From the NCBI RefSeq assembly GCF_030848805.1, contig NC_092363.1, positions 10,150,886-10,214,885 on the forward strand: DNA of 64,000 bases, in the 5' to 3' direction. Under the pieces are notes generated by a model. That model did not search any database, was not told the origin of the DNA, and saw nothing but the letters and a program-made list of their open reading frames with translations. A program made the position numbers and the translations under genes. This DNA comes from Temnothorax longispinosus (lineage: Eukaryota > Arthropoda > Insecta > Hymenoptera > Formicidae). This document shows positions 57,127-64,000 of the stretch, piece after piece (position 1 is the stretch's first letter; the number at the start of each line of letters is the position of its first letter).

Positions 57127-57388
57127 TTCCTTATCTCTGTGTATGTTGATAGAATTGTGAATCTAGGAGAAAGAAGTACATATATAATAGTCGCTACTCA
57201 CAGTTGAAGCACTGCGATTTGTAGACGATTTTAAATTTATATAACTTTTTTTCTATTATCTTTTTATATCTTTGAATATAGCAGAAGCGTTTCTCTAATT
57301 CCTTTCGTTGGAAAACCGTTATAACGACGTGTCGTAAATGCGGAATCTGACGCAAAAATAGATCAATGTCCACGTTAAAGAATTGCAT
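56635..57388 (-). other. Possible two-exon small reading frame, doubtful
   Basis: ATG at 57388 opens MQFFNVDIDLFLRQIPHLRH and so on for about 62 codons, up to a GTGAGT donor at about 57199. An acceptor ACTATTACAG near 56725 leads into YANFFRITAKMYPLHDDIAF and a stop at 56635, in compatible phase. Exon 1 lies outside and exon 2 inside the 55756-57126 element, which argues against a real gene unless the element carried the exon. No domain is recognised. Confidence 0.15.
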
Positions 57389-57540
57389 TATTTATTTTCT
57401 TATTTCGTCATTTTGTCATTTTAATACGAAAAATAGATCTATCTTGCAGGAAAAGAATCTAAAAAATTTATAATATAAAGCGACTAGAGAGAAAAAATTA
57501 TCCTACATTTCATGATTTACGTTCGAAAATTAAGAAATCG

Positions 57541-57572
<32 letters not shown>
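57541..57572. repeat. (AT)n microsatellite
   Basis: An uninterrupted TA run of about 30 bp, 25 bp left of the Harbinger derivative. Confidence 0.95.
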
Positions 57573-57597
57573 CGGGGACTCACTTAAGGGCCGGTTG

Positions 57598-58074
57598 TTC
57601 CACCTTTCGATAAATCTCGGCTTACTCGACAGATTACTACCTATAGGATAAATCTTACGGGTAGTTTACCAGCTATTTAGTGAGCGTTGTTCCACGGTTA
57701 TTAATCCTATACAAATTCTATATTATCATATTCGTTAAATAAATCTGGACGTGGACGAACTGTATATTGCTTGCGAAGCACCACTATATATATTTCTTCA
57801 TCAGATTCTTCGTTATCATCTTCGTCACCATAAAGAAATTGATTTTCGCATAATCCTGGTTCCATTTTCGATACCGTCCGATACCGTCCGTTCGATAATA
57901 TCCAAATTCTTTATTGCAAAATATTAATATACAAATGCGTGAAACGTCAGATACACCAGCGCTGCGCATCTTCCGCGGGGTATGATTTCTAATCCCACTA
58001 CGCATTTATCTGTCAGATAAGTTAATCAAGCACCCCAATGAGATGTAAACCCTGAAAGTGGAACCAACCGGCCC
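57598..58074. mobile_element. 477-bp Harbinger deletion derivative
   Basis: The ends GGGCCGGTTG-TTCCACCTTTC and the inverse of GGGCCGGTTGGTTCCACTTTC are flanked by TTAA (57594-57597 and 58075-58078), compatible with a TWA-type duplication. It retains the start of a transposase gene on the minus strand (57865-57707). Confidence 0.8.
57707..57865 (-). pseudogene. N-terminal stub of a PIF/Harbinger transposase
   Basis: 52 codons from ATG at 57865 to TAG. An acidic stretch (GDEDDNEESDEEIY) is followed by LRKQYTVRPRPDLFNEYDNI. The RxRPDLFNE-D motif resembles what I recall at the N-terminus of animal Harbinger transposases, just before the FxxRFRLSK segment. Here the frame ends before that segment because the rest of the gene was deleted. 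The catalytic DDE domain and the second Myb-like gene of Harbingers are absent. A peptide this short is unlikely to be functional. Its value is that it ties the small TIR element to its parent family. Confidence 0.6.
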
Positions 58075-58078
58075 TTAA

Positions 58079-59417
58079 TCAAGACCGTGCGACCTCCTCG
58101 CGGGTACATCTTGGGTTACGCTAACGCCGGCGGTAACCAATGCGACACACGCGCATGCACGCAAACTTCTTTTTTAGGTCATGTTTGCGCGTTGAAATTG
58201 TTTAGCACACCTTTTTTGTAACGAACTGTCGATTACACTATTACACCGCCAAAAATCGCTGTTTTTCACCTACATAACCTTACTTTCTTGAAAATCCTGA
58301 CGTGTTAGAGCAAAATGGGGCCTTGTTTCGATTTTAGCTACCCAAAATCTATAAAAATCGTATACTGCGGTCCCAGTTGCTCTCCGAAAATTTTTTTTTG
58401 TGGTTCTGTGTTATTATTAAAATAATAATAATAATAATTTTTATTATTATTACTCTATTTGTTTTAGAATAATTGTCAATTTGTCGAAATAATGATTCAG
58501 GGGTGGTTTTGAAGGGTTGATTTTAATTATAATGGGGGGTAACGTCTGAAAACTATTTAATTGGATGTTATAAACCATTTTGTTTCAAAGTTGCATCAAA
58601 TTTGATAGAAACTGCTAAGATTTTAGATGTTATTTGCATACTTTCCTATTTTTTAGGGTGGTTTGAGCGATATTTTGGTCATACTGTCCCACCCTTGAAT
58701 GTAAATGAAAATCGCCATACGGCATCCAAAAATTGAGTTTCAGACGAAAATTTTGAGACCTCGCAAAGCATTTTATCTTCAAAAATAAAATGCGCAGAGA
58801 GGTGGCCGATTTGAGAAAGAATGCCCCATATATATATATATATATATACACCTATTCAAGAATTAACTTAATAAGTACGTATCATGTGCACAAAAAGCTG
58901 ATGATTACCGGAGTGATGAACACTAATCAACTGTATTGTCTATTTGTAAAACAATATTGCAAAAAATTTTAGAATATTGTGTGGAAAGCTCTCAATATAT
59001 GCAGTTTCTGCTTTTGAGAGACAATAGTTATCATGGATTGTATTTAAAAAATGTAGAAACTGTACGAAACTACACGGAAAAAAGTGATGTTGTATTAACA
59101 GCATTAGTCTTATTGAAAATAATATTGTTAATGTCAATAATAATATTAGTAAAACAAATAACATTTTATTAAAACAAGAGCATGACGTATTTTGTTTCAT
59201 TAATATTTTTGATCATTTTCAATTAAATTGTTAGCTAAAATGTTGTTAGTAAACCATTTTTTCCGTGTAGCCAAACAAACTTCACTAAATAAACCTGTAT
59301 TTGCGCCAAAAAATATTAAACCACGTGCATTGTAATTACGTGTAATTATATTTATATATATATTTATATAGTCCGGCGATCATATTCGTGAGTTTATCGT
59401 TACATCGATTAACAACC
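58079..59417. other. AT-rich interval, no gene seen
   Basis: It contains (AAT)n at 58425-58455 and a (TA)n run at 58828-58848. Frames up to 86 codons on both strands lack motifs and good splice context. Confidence 0.35.
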
Positions 59418-59503
59418 CAGATAGCACGTACCATGTCTGAAATCGGGACATAAGACGTCTTTAAGACATTTTATGTCCCGATTTTAGACATGTGTGCTAT
59501 CTG
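59418..59503. mobile_element. 86-bp hairpin MITE with CAGATAGCAC ends
   Basis: CAGATAGCAC...GGGACATAA pairs with TTATGTCCC...GTGCTATCTG across a short loop near 59460. The CAGATAGCA end is shared with the 1.37-kb element at 55756, so this may be its minimal derivative. Confidence 0.85.
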
Positions 59504-59959
59504 ATGGTAAGATACCTATACTGTTTTGTAAACGGAGACCACATCACAACCTAATAAAATTATAGACATAAAAATATATATGAATAATGCGACGTTGAGG
59601 AATTTTCTTATGGATTGTTTTGGAACACACCTCTTTCTTGTGAAACTTGGCATCTGCATTTCCTGTGTGCGCGTCATGTGTATGTGTTTTCCGGCAATCT
59701 TGATAAATATATTTTTTCACATTCATCAGTAATAATTTTATAAATTGCGTATCAATACTTTATTTAATTGTATTTAGTAACAAGGAAAAAACGAAAAATG
59801 ATCGCAGCTCTCCCTGCAGTATTTTACTTCAAATTTGACATTTACCAAAATAATACACACACGTAATGCATATAGAAAAAAAAAAGCCGCTTGTACATTT
59901 GTACGCGAATTTGTGTAGACACTTTAGAGATGCATGACAATTACAGTTTAGATCACATA
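59504..59959. other. Unassigned AT-rich DNA
   Basis: I see no gene or repeat that I can place. A 60-codon minus-strand frame (59726-59544) has no recognisable features. Confidence 0.35.
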
Positions 59960-60139
59960 TTGGAATGTAAAACCCATACAGCACATGATATCATTCGAAT
60001 ATTCTGTACTCGTACTGTAAATATACGTACCGTATATAATATACTTCGAACATTTCTATAACATCTCTCTAGTAGTATATTATTTCTCATAAATTCTCAG
60101 GACGTACTTGTAATATCTCATAGTAGTATATTATTTTTC

Positions 60140-61091
60140 ACAACACCTCCATGGAAAGTCCGACTTTCCATGCCTGTAGAGAGGGGCGAAAGTGGCCAAT
60201 TTCATGCCAGTGCTTACTTTCCTCCCTAGAGAGGAAAGTATCAACTTTCCTCCCTAAGGAGGAAAATTGGCACTTTCCACCTCGTATAGCGGGCAGAAAG
60301 TAAAGTAATGAGAAACACAAAATAGAGAAAATAATCCGATCTTCCAATTTGGAAATTGTAATGTAAATATTAAATTCACTAACTAATAAGACTTTTTCTT
60401 TGTAAAAATTATATTAATTTCAATAAATACAAAAATAATTACTATTTCAAAAATTATTTGTATTAAAACTATTGATTTGGAATTGTTTTTTCTTAATAAT
60501 ATCACTAAATAATGAGATAACTAATTATTCCTATTTATATACATATAATATCCCTAAATAAAATCCCAAATCAATCAGATTTAGTACAATAATTAAAATT
60601 ATTTATATCCGACTGTGATCGGCGCGCAGTAATAAATTGGAATATATATGTAAATATATGTATTATAATAATACATATACACAGAAATTAATATTCAGCT
60701 GCCTATAAAATCTAAGCTTCGACCGAAAACGGCTTGTATCTTATTCGAAAATTATTTATATTTTTTTTTGAAATTTTATTATCATTTTAATTTCGTGTTA
60801 TGTGGGGGGTTTGCCCCCCACACCCCCCACCAGGGGCCTCGTCCCTGCGTCACTCTATTTTTCTCTTTCTATTTAACGATACGCGCGTATAAACTGTACG
60901 AATGAAACACCAAACGCACACACTCTACAGGAATTCAAAAGTCGAACATTTCCGTAAAGATGTTGTGAAAAATATCGTGTGCACCTCAGGTCGAAAGCTT
61001 TTTCAGACTCATGTGATTTGCCGTCCAAGCCTTCGGCTCGGGCGGCAAACTTCACACTCGTTTAAAAAACGCTACTTTCTCTCCTTGATGC
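60140..61091. mobile_element. Unclassified insertion in the third F copy
   Basis: Defined by comparison with 29400-30080. It starts with a cluster of hairpins made from CTTTCCTCC and GGAGGAAAG (60155-60290). It holds a block similar to the inside of the 11346-12395 palindrome (60600-60770, TATAAAATCTAAGCT). It contains a TGTGGGGGG-TTTG-CCCCCCACA stem-loop at 60801-60822. I see no clear terminal repeats or target duplication and no gene. Confidence 0.5.
60801..60822. repeat. Perfect 9-bp-stem G/C hairpin
   Basis: TGTGGGGGG, loop TTTG, CCCCCCACA. A second C-run and AGGGGCC follow directly. Confidence 0.9.
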
Positions 61092-61560
61092 ACAATATAT
61101 TATTTCGTAAATTCTCGTATACTACTCAGAATGTAAAGTGAGTAATTTTAATAGACGCAAGCAAATATCTCGAAAAATATGAAAAATATGGAAAAATGTT
61201 TTGGACAAAAGTTGTATGCTCTAAAGGGGGACATATGATTCTGATATGAGTCATGTCGTAGATGTCATCGTTTTTAAGAAATTTTAAAGGCGACTAATTT
61301 CTTAAATTGAACTTGATTTTTTTCTTGAAATAAAAGTTGTAGATCTTGTTGAGACGTTTTCAAAACACTATAATAAAGTTCTCTTTCTTCTCGTTAAGAA
61401 TTTTCTGAGATATTTAAAATTTTATCATAATATTTTTAGTATAAAATATGAATATAAATATCTCGTAAAGTATTCACTTTTCAATTATTTTACCTTTATA
61501 CTTATATACGTAGAATAATGAAAGGAATCGATTGTAAAAAAAAAAACAAGACAAAATATT

Positions 61561-62216
61561 TAAAAAATATTAATTGCATTTCCCATACAATACAAAATGT
61601 TTTCAAAAAATTTTTCTTAATATATCTATAAAAATATGGTAAGAAACATTTTAAAATGGTTTTAGGAATATTTTAAAATAGTTTAAAAACCTTTTGTCGT
61701 AACATTTTTAAGAATATTTTAAGAATCTTTTAAAAATATTTATAAAAATGTTCTTCTTTATTACTCAGACAATTTTTTCTTAAATATTTAAAATATATTA
61801 TTGAAATATTAATTTAAATCTACATATTTATTGTTTTATAATCTTGTTCCAAAATATTTAAAAAATATTTTAAATTTATTTATTATTGGGTTTATAATCC
61901 TTTTTTTCAATTATTTTTAAAATATTATAAAGTATTTTTGATTAAGAAAGATGCATAGTAGCGCATCTTTCTGTGCTAGTTCGGAATAACGCCGCTAGGC
62001 GGCGCAAAATGATAAGACTAACTCGTAAGTAAATTTCAGTTGGGGGCTAATATAAGAAGGCCTCCGGCGAAGCAAAAACATGACATATCTGCGAGACATA
62101 TCTTTGCCAGGAATACAACGCAAGGTTCATCCAACACTGCTGCGATGATATAGATATATGTATAAAATAATATTTTCCAAAGTAAGATATAAAAATATAT
62201 ATTTTTCAAATATTAA
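61561..62216. other. Very AT-rich DNA with a short hairpin
   Basis: 61600-61935 is degenerate AAAATATTT-rich sequence. AGAAAGATGC and GCGCATCTTTCT (61945-61973) form a hairpin. 61975-62110 is more mixed, with no frame of interest. Confidence 0.4.
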
Positions 62217-62364
62217 AAAAAAACGGGCACAGTAACAACTGTGCCGCAAACAACATCGTAGAACTACGTCAACTGTCACTATTTCATGTTAAAGTATTCA
62301 GTGAAGGAAAGTAGACGTAGCCCTACGTCTACTTTTCTTCGCTGAATACTGTGCCCGTTTTTTT
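62217..62364. mobile_element. 148-bp foldback MITE with inner 27-bp hairpin
   Basis: The ends AAAAAAACGGGCACAGT (62217-62233) and the exact inverse (62348-62364) enclose a second hairpin, 62294-62349. There GTATTCAGTGAAGGAAAGTA pairs with TACTTTTCTTCGCTGAATAC and AGACGTAG continues the stem. TTA/TA may flank it. Confidence 0.85.
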
Positions 62365-62519
62365 AGCTCATAAATTTTTCTTTATAAGAAATTTCTCAAA
62401 TTATTAGCATATAATGAATTGGCTTCCTTCTATGAAACTTTATAAGCTAAATAAAATGATGTGGAAGCAATATACAAGTTTTTAATTTGCAAATTTGTGT
62501 TTGTTCAAAATCGTTACAT
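62365..62519. other. Short AT-rich spacer
   Basis: No feature seen. Confidence 0.35.
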
Positions 62520-63560
62520 TAATGAAAAATTAAACCCACGGTTTCAAGAAAATCGGTCCATTAATGAATTAGTAGCTCGCGGTCGAATATTAAGTACTTA
62601 TTATTTCCTGAAAAATTACGTATTATTTCCCAAAAAATAAGACAAATTTCGGTACCGGTTTCCAAAAAATCGGAAATAAAAAATTATACACATTATGGCA
62701 ATCCCATTTATTATTCCCCGAAAAATTACGTATTATTTCCCAAAAAATTAGACAAATTTCAGTACCGATTTCCAAAAAATTGGAAACAAAAAATTATACA
62801 CATCATTGCAATCACCGGAAAACTTTACCCCTACTTTCTATATAATTCTTTAAGATTTGGTCCGTCCCCGAAAAAATTAAGAAAATTTTTGCCCCGGTTT
62901 CAAGAAAATCCGTTAATGAATAAATAGCTCGCTGTCGGACATTAGATACTTATTATTTCCCGAAAAATTACGTATTATTTCCCAAAAAATTAGACAAATT
63001 TTGGTACCAAAAAATCGGAAACGAAAAATCATACACATCATGGCAATTCCCAGAAAATTTTACCCCTACTTTAGATATAATTCTTTAAGATTTGATCCGT
63101 CCCCGAAAAATTAGAAAAATTCAAAACCGGTTTTTAAAAAATCGGCAACAAAAAATTATCCATAAAAGTTATTTATAAAAAAAATTTAGCTTGATATCTC
63201 AAAATTCGCGGAAATTAGAGCAATCACGTACATTTTTTTAAACAGAAATCGGAAACCCCTTTATTATTAGCAATTTTTCTAATTCTATTACATTTTTTAG
63301 TTCTTTTTACCCCTATTTTATATATAATTTTTTAAGATTCGGTCAATTAATTCCCAAAAAATTGAAAAAATTACGCAACCGGTTTAAAAAAAATCGGTAA
63401 TGAAAAATGAACCCCACCACCGCCATTCCCGGAAAATTATACCCCTGTTTCATATATAATGTTTTAAAATTCGGTCTATTAATTAACGAATGAGTAATTC
63501 GCGGTCAGACAGACAGACACATACAGACAGACGTCAGGTACTTATAATAATTGCTATATC
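62520..63560 (+). repeat. Second copy of the AT-rich (ACAG)n repeat family
   Basis: It contains about three direct sub-repeats of TATTATTTCCC(A/G)AAAAATTA, CCCCTACTTTxxATATAATT and AAAATCGG(A/T)AACAAAAAAT. It ends in ACAGACAGACAC...TCAGGTACTTATAATAAT. It is homologous to 15791-16490. Confidence 0.75.
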
Positions 63561-64000
63561 AAGAAAATCGGTTATAAAAAACTACCAAAATAAAAAAAGC
63601 TACCAAAATAAATTGCAGGAACATTTAGCTCACATCAAGAGCTTTCAAAAACACTATAATAAAGTATATTTTTCTTTAATACTTTTCGAGAAATATTAGT
63701 GTTGCATGTTTTCATTGCAGAAAACGTTGCAAGAAAACGTTGCAGTCGTGCACCCGAAGTTACCCCACCCCCTCGGAAAAGACATAGTTCTACGTCAAAA
63801 TCTTTCAAACGTGAAATAATTGTTGCTAATAGGGTTAAACATATTTCATTTTTTAAAGCAATATTTTTAAAAGATTTTACAAATATTGCTGAATATATTT
63901 ATTTGCAATTTTTCAAAAATATTTTTTTGACATGATCTGGTGGACATAGAAATATTTAAAAAATATTTTTGTGAATTATTTTAATCTTTCTAAAAAATAT
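63561..64000. other. Unassigned right edge
   Basis: AT-rich with a few imperfect AAATATTTTT repeats. Frames of 69-78 codons are not supported. Whatever lies here may continue beyond the window. Confidence 0.35.

Larger units (their letters stand above)
59960..61560 (+). repeat. Third, partial copy of foldback F, split by about 950 bp
   Basis: 59970-60139 matches 29405-29575 and 61092-61560 matches 29615-30080, both in direct orientation. Between them lies foreign sequence. No right arm is visible after 61560 apart from AT-rich DNA. Confidence 0.85.

Overview
This window looks like a transposon-dense stretch of an insect nuclear genome, most likely hymenopteran and possibly an ant. The evidence is AT-rich DNA, spliced transposon genes, BEL/Pao, gypsy and LINE retrotransposons, ISL2EU-like and Harbinger-like DNA transposons, and many small palindromic elements. 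The species call is an inference. I see no bacterial genes, rRNA, tRNA genes or CRISPR. Only one stretch (54999-55287) looks like an ordinary host exon.

Layout. 1-1960: 5' part of a LINE on the minus strand. 1995-14335: a foldback-like complex. It has a tandem array of about 153-bp units at its left end, an intervening 1318-bp TIR element, and then a giant nested inverted repeat (4702-14335). The inner loop of that palindrome carries a 92-bp minisatellite (10019-10443), and the right arm carries another 1.05-kb palindrome. 14336-17447: mostly non-coding repeats, including a perfect 38-bp palindrome. 17463-22375: a decayed full-length LINE on the minus strand with a 15-bp target duplication. 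22649-29349: a palindromic element flanked by TTAA and split by a complete BEL/Pao element (22726-28738).

29354-54678: a second TTAA-flanked foldback element with several generations of insertions. Its loop holds a gypsy element (30143-36518, minus strand). That gypsy carries a SWIM-finger transposase fragment where its integrase core should be, and a 158-bp MITE in one LTR. Its right arm holds a second BEL/Pao element (36624-53604, minus strand). The 3' LTR of that BEL contains a nearly intact LINE (36787-41865, plus strand) and a two-gene ISL2EU-like transposon (41978-45822). Its leader contains a further MITE. Target duplications and the intact sister LTR at 52845-53604 fix the insertion points to the base.

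54683-64000: a candidate last exon of a host gene, several MITEs, a Harbinger deletion derivative that keeps the transposase N-terminus, a third partial copy of the foldback family interrupted near 60140-61090, AT-rich DNA, and a second copy of the repeat found at 15791-17045.

How the parts work together: most genes here are parasitic and broken. The autonomous elements show canonical domain orders (Gag, protease, RT, RNase H, integrase; LINE ORF1 and ORF2; THAP-DDE transposase plus SWIM-YqaJ nuclease). Each carries one or more nonsense codons, frameshifts or catalytic substitutions. The most unusual structure is the 4702-14335 palindrome with its tandem-repeat end, for which I see no encoded transposase.
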